Source of the DNA: Burkholderiaceae bacterium | GTDB taxonomy: Bacteria; Pseudomonadota; Gammaproteobacteria; Burkholderiales; Burkholderiaceae | NCBI GenBank assembly: GCA_018261955.1 | Contig: JAGTRK010000003.1 | Location: forward strand, 310,001-374,000 | Reading direction: 5' to 3' | Length of the DNA: 64,000 bases | Shown here: positions 9,027 through 20,100 of the stretch, piece after piece | How the letters are laid out: each line of letters starts with the position of its first letter | Position numbering within the stretch: position 1 is the stretch's first letter | The notes under the pieces: model-generated | Seen by the model: only the letters and a program-made list of their open reading frames with translations | Database searches by the model: none | What the model was told of the DNA's origin: nothing | Made by a program: the position numbers and the translations under genes

Positions 9027-10148
9027 ATGTTAATTGGCGTACCAAAAGAAATCAAGACCAACGAAAATCGTGTTGGACTCACCCCGCAAAATGTACGTGA
9101 ACTCGTAGCCAATGGTCACGAAGTTTGGGTAGAAACACACGCTGGACAAGGTATTGGCGCAGATGATGCGACTTATCAAGCCGTCGGTGCGCAGGTCAAA
9201 GCCACCGCTGCGGAGATTTTCGCTCAATGCGAGATGATTGTCAAAGTAAAAGAACCGCAGAAAGTTGAATACGAGCAATTGCGCGAAGGTCAAATTTTGT
9301 TTACCTATCTGCACCTTGCACCCGATGCACCACAAACCGAAGGCTTGCTCAAATCAGGCTGTATCGGCGTGGCGTATGAGACGGTGACAGCGGACAATCG
9401 TACTTTGCCACTGCTTGCACCGATGTCTGAAGTCGCGGGGCGTATGGCTGTTCAGGTTGGCGCGTATTCATTGCAAAAATCCGAAGGCGGCTTGGGCGCG
9501 TTGCTCGGTGGCGTTCCTGGGGTTGCGCCTTCAAACGTGGTGGTGCTCGGCGGCGGTGTTGCGGGTTTGAACGCGACCAAAATGGCGGTTGGCATGGGTG
9601 CTGATGTGACCGTAATAGATCGGAATATTGACCGTTTGCGTTATTTAGATGATATTTTTGCGGGACGCATTAAAACTGTTTATTCAACCGCAGATGCGGT
9701 GGAAAAAGCAGTGGTTAACGCTGATTTGGTGATTGGCACAGTATTGATTCCAGGTGCCAACGCGCCGAAATTGATTCCACGCACTTTGTTGCAAAAAATG
9801 AAAAAAGGTGCGGTGATTGTTGACGTGGCGATTGACCAAGGCGGTTGTACCGAAACCTCGAAAGCGACCACGCATGAAAACCCAACCTATGTGGTTGACG
9901 ATGTGGTGCACTACTGTGTGGCGAATATGCCCGGTGGCGTGCCGAAAACCTCGACGTATGCTTTGAATAATGCGACTTTACCGTATGCCTTGGCAATTGC
10001 CAACAAAGGCATCAAACAAGCATTGTTGGACGATGTGCACTTGCTCAATGGTTTGAATGTGTGCAAAGGAAAGCTCACCTATAAGGCGGTGGCAGATGCG
10101 CAAAACTTGGTATTCACATCTGCATTGGAAGCAGTCAACGCGCTGTAA
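9027..10148 (+). CDS. ald: Alanine dehydrogenase
   Basis: Alanine dehydrogenase interconverts L-alanine and pyruvate plus ammonia using NAD. The 373 residues match the family. The N-terminus M-x-I-G-V-P-K-E-I-K-x-x-E-N-R-V is diagnostic, and the NAD-binding motif V-V-L-G-G-G-V-A-G-L-N is near residue 172. Catalytic His-type segment and D-V-A-I-D-Q-G-G-C motif are present. The ribosome site is AGGAG just upstream. It stands alone with its own promoter and terminator. Confidence 0.97.
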   Translation: MLIGVPKEIKTNENRVGLTPQNVRELVANGHEVWVETHAGQGIGADDATYQAVGAQVKATAAEIFAQCEMIVKVKEPQKVEYEQLREGQILFTYLHLAPDAPQTEGLLKSGCIGVAYETVTADNRTLPLLAPMSEVAGRMAVQVGAYSLQKSEGGLGALLGGVPGVAPSNVVVLGGGVAGLNATKMAVGMGADVTVIDRNIDRLRYLDDIFAGRIKTVYSTADAVEKAVVNADLVIGTVLIPGANAPKLIPRTLLQKMKKGAVIVDVAIDQGGCTETSKATTHENPTYVVDDVVHYCVANMPGGVPKTSTYALNNATLPYALAIANKGIKQALLDDVHLLNGLNVCKGKLTYKAVADAQNLVFTSALEAVNAL

Positions 10149-10173
10149 TATTCAGTGGTTTTGATGAAAAAAT

Positions 10174-10197
10174 GGGCAAATATTTGCCCGTTTTTTT
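10174..10197 (+). terminator. Terminator after ald
   Basis: GGGCAAA (10174-10180) pairs with TTTGCCC (10183-10189), followed by G and seven T residues. A strong intrinsic terminator. Confidence 0.9.
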
Positions 10198-10320
10198 ATG
10201 TATTTAGAAACCAGCGCATAGCCCGCAGTGTCAGTGGTGTGCGTGATGTTCGCAACAACATCATTGTTCGCCCATAAAAGGCTTCGTCACGTCAACTGAC
10301 TAAAATTCAGTCAACTTGAG

Positions 10321-10359
10321 CAAACGGTTAGAATGTTTGGAAAAACTTCTAACCGTTTG
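10321..10359. repeat. Perfect 13-bp inverted repeat in intergenic gap
   Basis: CAAACGGTTAGAA (10321-10333) and TTCTAACCGTTTG (10347-10359) are perfect reverse complements with a 13-base spacer. There is no T-run, so it is not a normal terminator; it could be a protein-binding site or the leftover of a mobile element. A smaller TGACT/AGTCA pair lies just upstream. The gap 10199-10388 shows nothing else. Confidence 0.6.
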
Positions 10360-10388
10360 AGTGTGTGAGCCATTTCTGAGTTTTAGCA

Positions 10389-11336
10389 TTATAGTTGAAA
10401 TGGCTCAACGACAGGTTTGGGGGCATTTTTTGGGTCGGGTAAAATTTGCACCACCACAATGCCCAAGACAATCAAGGCACCGCCGATATAGCCGAGCATC
10501 GGTAAGCGTTCGCTCAAAAACATCGCCCCCGCCAAAGCCGCAAACACCGTTTCACTGGATAAAATAATCGCAGATTCAGCAGGGCGAGCGTAGCGTTGCC
10601 CAATCACTTGCCCCGTGAAACCGATGCCCACCGAGATAAACACCATATACGCCAAAGGCCACACCACATGAGGTAAGTTGTCCCAATTAAACGTTTCCAT
10701 TGGTAGGGCAAAAGCCATTGCCAACAACCCACAAGCAATAAATTGTCCCCAAGCGACCAATAGTGGCGCGTGTAAACGCTCCGCCAAACCGCCAATCCAC
10801 AGCACGTGCAGCGTGAATGGCACAACGGTGGCGAGTACCCACAAATCACCGACATTCAAATCAATTTTTCCCGCGCCTGTGAGCAGCCACGTGCCGATTA
10901 AACAGCCCAAGGCGGCAGGCCAAACCACCCAATGCACACGGCGGCGATACAGAATAATCCCCAAAATCGGCACCAAAGGCACATACAAACCCGTGAGAAA
11001 CCCCGCATTGGTCACCGATGTGTATTTCATCCCGACTTGCTGCAAAACCGTTCCCGCGCAGAGCAATGCGCCCATCAGACCGATGTGCCACCAATCACGA
11101 GCGGTGATTTTCGGTGCAGGGTGATTATCATTGGCTTGATAAACTCGTAAATTTTTCCACTCCAACCAAACCAATGGTGCAATGACCGCCGCGCCGAGCA
11201 AAAAACGCGCCCCTGTGAATGTAATCGGACCGATAAACGGCGCGACGATGGACTGCGGCACGAATGCGCAGCCCCATGCGCAGGCGGCGATGAGCAGGAT
11301 AAAATTGGCTTGGGTACGGGTGAGGGGTTTGGACAT
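10389..11336 (-). CDS. EamA-family (drug/metabolite) transporter
   Basis: An inner-membrane exporter of the drug/metabolite transporter superfamily, with about ten hydrophobic helices in two EamA repeats over 315 residues. The chosen ATG at 11336 gives M-S-K-P-L-T-R-T-Q-A-N-F, a normal start for this family; reading on upstream to 11447 adds 37 residues that look non-coding. A conserved A-A-x-A-W-G motif follows the start. Substrate unknown. It is the last chromosomal gene before the left dif-like site. Confidence 0.9.
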   Translation of the reverse strand: MSKPLTRTQANFILLIAACAWGCAFVPQSIVAPFIGPITFTGARFLLGAAVIAPLVWLEWKNLRVYQANDNHPAPKITARDWWHIGLMGALLCAGTVLQQVGMKYTSVTNAGFLTGLYVPLVPILGIILYRRRVHWVVWPAALGCLIGTWLLTGAGKIDLNVGDLWVLATVVPFTLHVLWIGGLAERLHAPLLVAWGQFIACGLLAMAFALPMETFNWDNLPHVVWPLAYMVFISVGIGFTGQVIGQRYARPAESAIILSSETVFAALAGAMFLSERLPMLGYIGGALIVLGIVVVQILPDPKNAPKPVVEPFQL

Positions 11337-11384
11337 CAGGTAACAATCAAAAAAGACGATGGTAAGGTGTAGGAAATCGACGCA

Positions 11385-11421
11385 TTGTTTGCAGTCTGTT
11401 TGATAAAAGTAGATTTGAAGT
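11385..11421 (+). repeat. 37-bp direct repeat, copy 1
   Basis: Matches 12115-12151 at 34 of 37 positions (the shared core is TGTTTGATAAAAGTAG). The copies are 730 bases apart and bracket the left dif-like site and the antitoxin-like ORF. Confidence 0.75.
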
Positions 11422-11655
11422 ATCTCATAAGGAGTTGAGTTATACAACGATTTGTGAAGTTTAACGGTGTTGTGTACAAGTTAATGAAGCGATTGAGTTC
11501 AATTTGTCGGTGCAAATGGGCTTTAAATTGAATTTACTCATGCCACATTTACATAAAATAGTACAAATATCAGAGTTTCAGACGAAACCGATAGGCACTG
11601 AAGAATGAATGAGTTGAATAAAAATCGGACATTTCTATTTAGCCACTACAGATTA

Positions 11656-11683
11656 ACTTCGTATAATTTATATTATCGGCGGT
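11656..11683 (+). mobile_element. Left imperfect dif-like site
   Basis: XerC arm ACTTCGTATAA (11656-11666) and centre TTTATA (11667-11672) are identical to those of the full site at 25622. The XerD arm here is TTATCGGCGGT, which agrees with the full-site arm at only 5 of 11 positions. The exact shared run is 22 bases (11655-11676 and 25621-25642). This is the expected look of a protected outer junction in Xer-integrated elements. Confidence 0.65.
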
Positions 11684-11870
11684 AATGGAAGTGTCTGAGG
11701 CGAGTTGCATAAGCAATTGATTTTGTTAAGGTAAACTTAATTTGTTTGTCTGTCAAATATAAAATTGTTTGGCGCAAATTATTATCTAAACGTACTTTTT
11801 ACGGTATTTTGCCTCATCCCGAACATGCTTGTAAACATAACCAAGCATAACAAATCTACCTAAAAAATTT

Positions 11871-12059
11871 ATGACTCAAAAATCCTCCGTAAAATCTGAC
11901 AGCACACACAACTCTTCTGAAGCAGGGCAGATGAATTCTGTTTGGGCTAAGTTCATACAAATCGCTGATAAAACGCTGATACCCGATGACTTCATGCTTG
12001 ATAGAGGAGACAACTTGTTCGATGACAGCAGGGACATTCTAAATGAATCTTTCGAGTGA
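11871..12059 (+). CDS. Small acidic ORF, antitoxin-tail-like fragment
   Basis: A 62-residue ORF. Its second half (I-P-D-D-F-M-L-D-R-G-D-N) resembles the C-terminal toxin-binding tail of VapB-type antitoxins, which often read P-D-D-F-M-x-x-R. No DNA-binding N-terminal domain is visible and no toxin gene follows, so it may be a remnant or chance. There is no strong ribosome site. It lies just inside the island, between the left dif-like site and cdiB. Confidence 0.35.
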   Translation: MTQKSSVKSDSTHNSSEAGQMNSVWAKFIQIADKTLIPDDFMLDRGDNLFDDSRDILNESFE

Positions 12060-12114
12060 TATGAACCAACGTTGTTAAACTGACCTGGACTCACCAGAGT
12101 TCAATAAAGGGTGG

Positions 12115-12151
12115 TTGTTTACAGTTTGTTTGATAAAAGTAGGTTTGAAGT
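12115..12151 (+). repeat. 37-bp direct repeat, copy 2
   Basis: Second copy of the repeat at 11385-11421 (three mismatches). It lies in the leader region upstream of cdiB. Confidence 0.75.
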
Positions 12152-12266
12152 TTGTGCTAAGTGAAGCATTAAAGCCACACGAAAGGAGCCAAATTAATAA
12201 AGGCTGACATCAAATGCATATTTCTTAATAAAAATATACAAATGTCTTTAAAAAACCTCTTCAATA

Positions 12267-12296
12267 TCCACATCATTATTTAGGGTTTGATATACT
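12267..12296 (+). promoter_or_regulatory. Predicted cdiB promoter with extended -10
   Basis: TATACT (12291-12296) is preceded by TGA, giving an extended -10. TCCACA (12267-12272) is a fair -35 at 18 bases. A transcript starting near 12303 excludes the TTG at 12287 as a start codon and supports initiation of cdiB at 12323 or 12341. Confidence 0.45.
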
Positions 12297-12340
12297 TTGC
12301 ATTGAACAAACGACTACAATCAATGCAAAGGGTTCATAAA

Positions 12341-14101
12341 ATGACACAGCAAGGTTTCAGGCTCAATCGTATTCGCCAGGCGATACTCTGGGCGGGTTTA
12401 TTGGGATTTCCTGTGATGGTTCAGGCACAAACGGTCGACATTGAGCAACGTCAGCGAGAACAACTGGAGCAGCAGCGAGCGCAACAAATTCAACAACAAG
12501 AACAACGCGCCACCCAGCTGAACAAACCACCTGCCGAAACAGTCCTACCACAAACCCAACCGACTTATCCAACCAACGACACCTGCTTTCCAATTCAGCA
12601 AATCCATTGGAATCAAGGTGACATCCCACCTCCTAGATACCTACGTGACCAAGTTCAAGCGGCAATTATCGACGAATATGCCCGTCCCCAATGTATGAAT
12701 CAGGTGCAACTGATCGCATTACAAAAAAACCTCAACAACAGCCTGATAGAACATGGTCATATCACCAGCAAAGTCAGTTTCCCCAGTCAAAACATCACCA
12801 CAGGCACTCTGACCATTGATTGGTATCCAGGGGTGGTATCCAAAGTGACCTACGACACCAGCAAGGGCAAACCAATCGGCAGTTTAAGCACATTGTATCC
12901 ATTACAAGAAGGGCGGCTATACAACCAACGCCATGCTGATCAGGCCTTAGAAAACCTCAAACGCTTGGGCAGTCAAGGCAATGCCAGCATCGAACTCAAA
13001 CCTGGCGCACAACCTGGCAGTAGCGAGATACAATACAGCATTGAACCCCAGCCCTACTACAAACGCATCCATGGCAGTGTTGGCATTGACAACAGCGGCT
13101 CGGACAGCACGGGGCAATACCAAGGCAATGCCAGTCTGACCATTGACTCGCCGCTATACCTTAACGACCAATTGACCCTCAACTACAACCGCAACACCGA
13201 CGTGGCAGCGGATCAGCACAACACCAAAAGTCTGGGAGCGTATTGGGATGTCAACTTTGGCTACCTGAATCTTAACTTGGGGTACACGCGCAGCACCTAC
13301 CTACGCACCGAGCCAGGATTAAACACCCCTGAAGTCATCACCGAAGACACCGCCTTAGAAGGTAAAAGCCAAGACTACTACATCGGGTTGGGCTACATGC
13401 TCTATCGCAACAGCCACAGCAAACTGCAACTGACCAGCAAATTGGGGCGCAAAGCGAGCCACACCTACTACAACCAAACAGAAAACCCCTATCAAATGCG
13501 TGATTATGTCTATCTGGACAGTGGTTTTAACTATACCCTCTACCGTAAAGACCAACAATACACCTTATCGGCCAATCTTCGCCAAAACCTGCCCCAGCAC
13601 TCAAAAGCCTTGGGAGAGATTTATGGTTACCCGAATTGGGATGGTAAATGGCGGGTGTACACACTCAACGCAACTGCCAACATACCCTTCAAAGTTAAAG
13701 AACACCCATTCAAATACAACAGCAGCCTCAAGTTGCAGCACGGAGAACGTCCGCTGCCTGCCTCTGAACACATGAGCATTGGTAGCCGTTATACCGTGCG
13801 CGGGTTTGACGAAACCTTCAGTTTGTCCGCGGAAGACGGTTTGGTTTGGCGCAACGAACTGGCTTACTTATATGGCGCCAACCAAGCACAACAAATCTAC
13901 TTGGGTTTGGATTACGGTGTCATTCATGGACCTGCCACAGAAGAGGCCGCGGGCAACAGCTTGGCAGGGGCAGCATTGGGGGTGCGTGGCGCGTGGCATG
14001 GTGTGGGTTATGACTTGGCTTTAGCCATGCCCTTACACAAACCAAAGTACATTAAAACCGACACTCCTGCATTCTATGGCAGTCTAAACTGGTCGTTCTA
14101 A
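12341..14101 (+). CDS. cdiB: Two-partner secretion outer-membrane transporter (CdiB/ShlB family)
   Basis: CdiB forms a 16-strand outer-membrane barrel that exports the partner CdiA. With the ATG at 12341 (AAAGGG upstream) the protein is 586 residues and begins with a signal peptide ending near V-M-V-Q-A-Q. Then come a Gln-rich helix linker (E-Q-Q-R-A-Q-Q-I-Q-Q), POTRA domains (from C-F-P-I-Q-Q-I-H-W) and the barrel. The V-R-G-F motif of the conserved inward loop L6 is present, and the last residue is the Phe typical of outer-membrane barrels. It is 51 bases upstream of cdiA, the cdiB-A-I order of E. coli-type systems. It could also be called a haemolysin or FHA-type transporter; cdiA context favours CdiB. 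Confidence 0.9.
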   Translation: MTQQGFRLNRIRQAILWAGLLGFPVMVQAQTVDIEQRQREQLEQQRAQQIQQQEQRATQLNKPPAETVLPQTQPTYPTNDTCFPIQQIHWNQGDIPPPRYLRDQVQAAIIDEYARPQCMNQVQLIALQKNLNNSLIEHGHITSKVSFPSQNITTGTLTIDWYPGVVSKVTYDTSKGKPIGSLSTLYPLQEGRLYNQRHADQALENLKRLGSQGNASIELKPGAQPGSSEIQYSIEPQPYYKRIHGSVGIDNSGSDSTGQYQGNASLTIDSPLYLNDQLTLNYNRNTDVAADQHNTKSLGAYWDVNFGYLNLNLGYTRSTYLRTEPGLNTPEVITEDTALEGKSQDYYIGLGYMLYRNSHSKLQLTSKLGRKASHTYYNQTENPYQMRDYVYLDSGFNYTLYRKDQQYTLSANLRQNLPQHSKALGEIYGYPNWDGKWRVYTLNATANIPFKVKEHPFKYNSSLKLQHGERPLPASEHMSIGSRYTVRGFDETFSLSAEDGLVWRNELAYLYGANQAQQIYLGLDYGVIHGPATEEAAGNSLAGAALGVRGAWHGVGYDLALAMPLHKPKYIKTDTPAFYGSLNWSF

Positions 14102-14152
14102 ACCCACCCACATTCCAACTCATAATCCCTTCATTCTTGATAGAGGTCACTG

Positions 14153-17100
14153 ATGAACAAGCACGCTTACAAACTCGTCTTCAACCAAACACGTGGCATG
14201 ATGGTCGCGGTCTCAGAGGTGGCCCTCAATCACAGTAAGGAGCCCAACTCAGGACAAACCCAAGGTTCATCAGGTCATACGAGTGGCACAGTGCAGCGCA
14301 TCAAACACGGCATGGTCATGTTGCTCATGGCGTTCCAAATCTGGCAACCTTTGTTGGCAGCTCCTGTGGCGATTACCCCAGACAACACCCAAGCGGGCAG
14401 TAAGCCCACGGTCACAGCAGCCAATAATGGCGTGCCTGTGGTCAACATCATTGCCCCGAATGCGCAAGGCGTATCGATCAACCAATACCGAGACTACAAT
14501 GTGCCCACAGTGGGATTGATTCTCAACAACAGCGGTGGCACCAGTCTGACCCAATTGGGGGGCTACATTCAAGGCAACCCCATGCTGGGCAATCGAGCGG
14601 CTTCGACCATTGTCAACCAAGTCAATGGCCCAAATCGAAGCCTTATCTTGGGTGCGCAAGAGATTGCAGGGCAACGTGCCAACCTCATCCTTGCCAATCA
14701 AAACGGTGTCAGCATCAATGGCGGGAGCTTCATCAATACTGCCAATGTCACTCTGACCACAGGCGCACCGCAGTACAACAATGGCGCTTTGGCGGGCTAT
14801 GCGGTTAAAGACGGATTGATTGACGTGGGGGCAGGCGGTTTGGATGCTAGCACAACCGACAAACTCACCATTCTGACCCGTGCGGCGCAAATCAATGGAC
14901 AAATATGGGCCAAACAAGCCGAGTTGATCACCGGACAAAACCAAATCAGCTTCGATGCACAAGGCAACCACCAAGCCACGGCAAACCCGTCGAGCACAGG
15001 CACCACACCGACTTATGCTTTGGATGTATCGGCTGTTGGGGGGATGTACGCAGGACAAATGCGCATCATTGGTACAGAACAAGGCTTAGGGGTTAACAAT
15101 GCAGGGCAACTGATCTCGGCAGGTGAACTCAGTTTAGATGCACAAGGCAATTTGACCAACAGTGGTCGCATGGACAGTGGTGCAGACAGCCATTTGCATG
15201 TGGCGGCATTGGACAACAGTGGACAAATTAGCGCAGTCAACAACCTCACGCTGAACAATCAAACCCGTTTGAACAACAGCGGCCAACTAATGGCAGGCAG
15301 TGTGCAGATTGACACACAAAGTTTAAACAACACTGGCATCCTCAATCAAACAGGTGTCCAAAACATGGACATCACAGCACAGAACCTCAACAATACGGGG
15401 ACTGTGGGCATTACCGCCGACACCAACACACCCACAATTGATCCGAGCACAGGACAAGCACAAGTGAGCAACAGCAGTGCGCCACAAACCAGTACGGGCG
15501 AAACCACCAGCAGTGCAGGACAAATCACCACCAACCCAGTGGTGCTGAACAATGGTCATATCCATGTGGCTCAAGACCTCAACAACCCAGGCCAATTGCT
15601 GACAGGAGGGGCACTCACCGTCCATGTGGCGGACACACTGAGCAACACAGGTGCGGTGCGCACAGCCAACACTTTGAATCTCCAAGCCCAGCAAATCAAC
15701 AACCAAACTGCAGCCACCATCGCCAGTCAAACGGGTGCAAGCCTCAATGCCACAGCACTGAACAATCAAGGCAAACTGCAAGCACAGACTCTTGCGGTAA
15801 CGGCCAATACCATAGACAACCGTCAAGGCAGCATCACGGGTGAGCAAAGCCTGACCCTCAATGCGGCTCAAACCATTGACAACACTCAAGGACAAATAGA
15901 GTCTGGGGCACTCACACTCAATACCAATGAGCTAAACAACACCCGTGGTGCCATCATTGCCCAAGGTACTTCAAACCTCAGTGCCACTCAAATCAACAAC
16001 ACCCAAGGACTGGTATTTGCCAAGGGGGCGCAAAGCATTCAAGCCCAACAACTGACCAACACAGCGGGTTTGATCCAAGGGCAAACCCTCAACATCCAAG
16101 CCGCACAGATTGATAACAGTGCAGCCATTGTGAATCAAGCAACGGTCAGCGGCACCCTGATTGGGTTGGACGGACTATCGATTTCAGGCAACGTCCAGCT
16201 GAACAACAACGGGGGGATTGTTCAATCCAATCAAGTGACCATTGACAGTCAAACCATTCAAAACCAAGCGGGTCAACTGATTGCCAATCAAGGACTCACC
16301 GTCCACGCGGACAGTCTGAACAATCAAAAAGGATTGGTGTACGCCAATCAAACAGTGGGCTTGACCGTGGGTGCCATTGATAACCAGAACACCGCTGAGA
16401 GCTCCCAAACAGGCACGAGTACGGGTATACAGGCGCAAACAGTGACTGTGCAAGGCAATAGCACGCTGAACAACACGGCAGGGCAAATCATTGGAAATAC
16501 TATTCAAGTCGGCACACAAAGCCTGAACAACAGCAGTGGCTTTGTGGTGGGCAATACTGTCAATCTAAATGCCACACAACTGAACAATCAGAACGGTACG
16601 GTACTGGCTGATCAGTTGAATCTGACCAGCAGCAATTACACGCATCAAGGCATGATTACTGCAAACGATGCAGCCACATTGAATTTAACAGGAGACTTCA
16701 CCAACCAAGGCTCACTCCAAGCTTTGGGTGATTTGAGCCTCCACACGGATGGCAACATCACCAACACCACTGGCAGCACGCTCAGCGCCAGCAACACTTT
16801 AGCACTTGCGGGGCAAAACATCACCAACCAGAGTGCAGCCAACATCCATGCCACCCATACCCAACTGACCGCACAGGACAGTATTGTGAATGATGGCACC
16901 ATCGATGGTGGGCTAACCGAGTTGCGGGCGGGCAATCAAATCATCAACAATTATAAGATTTATGGGGGTGATTTTAATGGCAATGGCGGCATTCTGATTG
17001 GCACAGGGAATCTAATCAACAATACCAATGCAGTGATTGCCAGTCGTGCGGATATGAATATTGGGGCGGTCAATATTACCAACGACATCAATGGACTCAT

Positions 17101-20100
17101 ACAGTCACAAGGTGATATGAGTATTGGTCGGACTTTGGGCAGTGCAGCAGAGGGTTATGCGGTATCGGGAATGTCAGACCGATTGGATAACCAATCCGCT
17201 CGGATAGAGGTAGGTGGGAATGCAAAATGGGATATTGCCAATCTGCAAAATTCAAACATGCAGTTCGCTTGGGGTACCGTTGATGGCACTCCGATTCATC
17301 AAGTCATTTACAAACTGGGTGGGCAAGAACTCGATAGTTCACAAGTTCGTCTTTACTTTAATGGTCAATACTATGATGCCAATACTCCTGTGAGCACCAT
17401 GGGCAGTGAAGATTACTTTAGACTGGTGACGCCATCAGAGACTTATCCATTTGAAATTTATGGCCCATTCATTGGAGGAGTTCCTTTTACTTATAGCAAA
17501 CCCGCGCCCGCTACGAACACCATCTCAGATGAGCAGTATGAAAATTTAAATACAGCGTCCACCACAGGCACAACCAATCAAGGTTCTTTTGGGTTTATAT
17601 TGTCTGGAACTCCTAAAGTAACTTTGGCTTATTATGCACCAGCGAGGCAATGTACTTCCAGTGGCGGTAGGGACTCTGTAACGGTTTGTTCTGGGGTCAA
17701 ACCAGAACGTTACACTTATGAACCCAATGACGCTATTTGGCAAAAATTTAATGTGATTGCTCCTGACTCTGCAGCACCATCTTATCCAGTGAAACCCATA
17801 GAGCCCGTAACTTTCCTCGGTACTTGTTCTAATCCTACTGGTACAATGGTTCAAAAATGTGCAACGTACCAACAAGAGCTTCAGCAATACGAAGTTGATA
17901 AAACCAACTATCAAAACTGGTTAAATCGTAACTTTAATCAATATGTAACTCTTAACAATGCAATCACTGCTTTCAACAATGATATAGCCAGCCGATCAAC
18001 TCAAAATACTTGGGACTTCTCAGAGTGGGATATTGTGACTGCCAATCCTGTGGTGACACAATCGAATCCAGCGCACATTATCATTGGTTCAAATGCCACG
18101 ATTAATGGAAGTATTACCAATGCTCAAAGCCAAATTATTGTGGGTGGAACCTTGGACGGTAGTGCCCAAGATGTTAATAATATTGGTCAAGACGCTAACA
18201 AAATAACCCGTTTTGATAATGCCAAATTCATACATACTTATACAGAAAAGAGAGGTACCTTTAGCGGTTCAAGCCGCTACTACAGCACCATCAATGCCGA
18301 TGTAGCCCCCATCATCGAGACCGTCCACCTCTCCGTAGCCGAAACAAAAACCAATGTTGGCTCACAAAACATCGCCAGTGTAGCAGGCACTCGCAATGGC
18401 GAGGGTACAGCGACTGACATTGCCGCACCCGCATCGGTACAAACCGTGCCCACGGACAATGGCCAAGAAATCCGCACCGTGGCATTCAATGGCATCTTGC
18501 CGTCCAATGTGCTGTTTAATGTAGCGAATGATCCAAATGCCAACTACATTGTTGAGACCGACCCACAATACACCAACAAACAACAATTCCTCAGCTCGAA
18601 CTACCTGCTGCAACAATACGACCCAGACCACATCTGGAAACGCATTGGTGACGGCTACTATGAACAAAAACTCATCACCGACCAAATCATCACTGCGACG
18701 GGCAAACGTTATGTGGGCGACTACAGCAACAACGAAGCCCAATACAAAGCCCTGATGGACAACGGCTTGGCGGTGGGCAAAGCCTTTAGCCTCACAGTGG
18801 GTACTGCGCTGACTGCCGAACAAATGAGTCAACTGACCACCGACATCATCTGGATGGTTGAAGAAACCGTCACACTGGCTGATGGCACCAAAGTCAAAGC
18901 CCTCGTGCCACGAGTCTATCTGACCAGCAACAGTTTAGACCTCAAAGGCGATGGCACCCTGATTGCGAGCAAAAACAACTTTCTTAACGTCACAGGTGAT
19001 GTCAACAACAACGGTGGTACCATCGCCGCGTTTAAAGCTATGGATCTTGCTGCGAACACCATTAACAACAAAGGCGGCACGATGGGTGGCAACGCAGGCT
19101 CAGACATTACCTTACGCACCCAAGGTGACTTTAACAACATCGGCGGAACGGTGCGCGGTGGCAATCTGGCATTGGACGTGGGTGGCAATCTCAACAGCAT
19201 CACCACCACCTACCACACCCAAACGGGCGACATGAACCTCAAAGACCGCCGCAACTACGCCAGTGTGCGTGATGGGATTGACCAAGTGGCGAGCATACAG
19301 GCATTGGACGACAACCACAGTTTCAAAGACGCACAAGGCAATACGGTCAACCAAACTGCTTTGAATATCCAAGCACAAGGCGACATCAACCTTAAAGCAT
19401 CGGCGGTCAGCAGTGCGGGGGATGCCTACACCAGCGCACAAAACATCAACCTGACCACGGTGGATACAGGGTTTGCTGAGAATGCAGTGTACAACTGGAG
19501 CAGTAAAAACAAACACCGCACTGAGCGCAGTGATACGGCAGAGGTAGGCAGCATACTTACTGCAGTGGGAAACAACATCCTTGTTGCAGATCACGACATC
19601 AATGCCAAAGCGGCCAGTGTGAACGCCGACACAGGGGCACTCATTGCTGTGGCAGGCAATGACATCAACATCACCAACGGCACAGCCACCCACGCCGACA
19701 GCAGTTATACCTACAAGAAACGAAGTGGTTTGCTCTCATCGACACGCACCACCGACAGCGTCAGCAACCACAGTACTACCGCGACAGGTACCGAATTCAC
19801 GGGTACGCAGGTCATACTTGACGCAGGGCACGATGCCAACATCACAGGTTCATCGGTGGTATCGGACAACCTGACCCGTATTCATGCAGACAACGATATC
19901 AACATACTCAACGCCACCGATACCCAAGGCGGTACGCAATTCCATGAAACCAAGAAATCAGGGTTTAGTCTCAGTTTGGCTACGGGGTTAAATTACAACA
20001 AATCGAGTTTAAAAGAGCAGGGTACTTGGTCAAGTACCAACGCCGCATCCAGTTCCGTACTAGGTGAGAATGTGGCAATGAGTTCAGGGCGCGATACCAA

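Larger units (their letters stand above)
11337..11870. other. Non-coding stretch with repeat and left dif-like site
   Basis: No convincing gene is visible over these 534 bases. They hold the first copy of a 37-base direct repeat (11385-11421) and the left dif-like site (11656-11683). The rest is AT-rich sequence without recognisable features. Confidence 0.6.

Noticed and set aside
10321-10359. Inverted repeat as a terminator for the EamA gene
   Set aside because: The stem is long but no T-run follows on either strand, and ald already has a strong terminator at 10174.
11655-11676. Similarity of the AACTTCGTATA stretch to a loxP arm
   Set aside because: loxP needs the same 13-base arm inverted on the other side of an 8-base spacer, and that is missing. 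The layout and XerD arm of the second copy fit dif instead.
12287-12340. TTG at 12287 as the start of cdiB
   Set aside because: It lies inside the predicted extended -10 box, and the residues before 12341 would put an odd extension in front of the signal peptide.
14270-15082. Long open frame antisense to the start of cdiA
   Set aside because: It is the mirror of the Gln/Asn/Ser-rich repeat coding of cdiA. No ribosome site, no recognisable domain, and full overlap with a sure gene.
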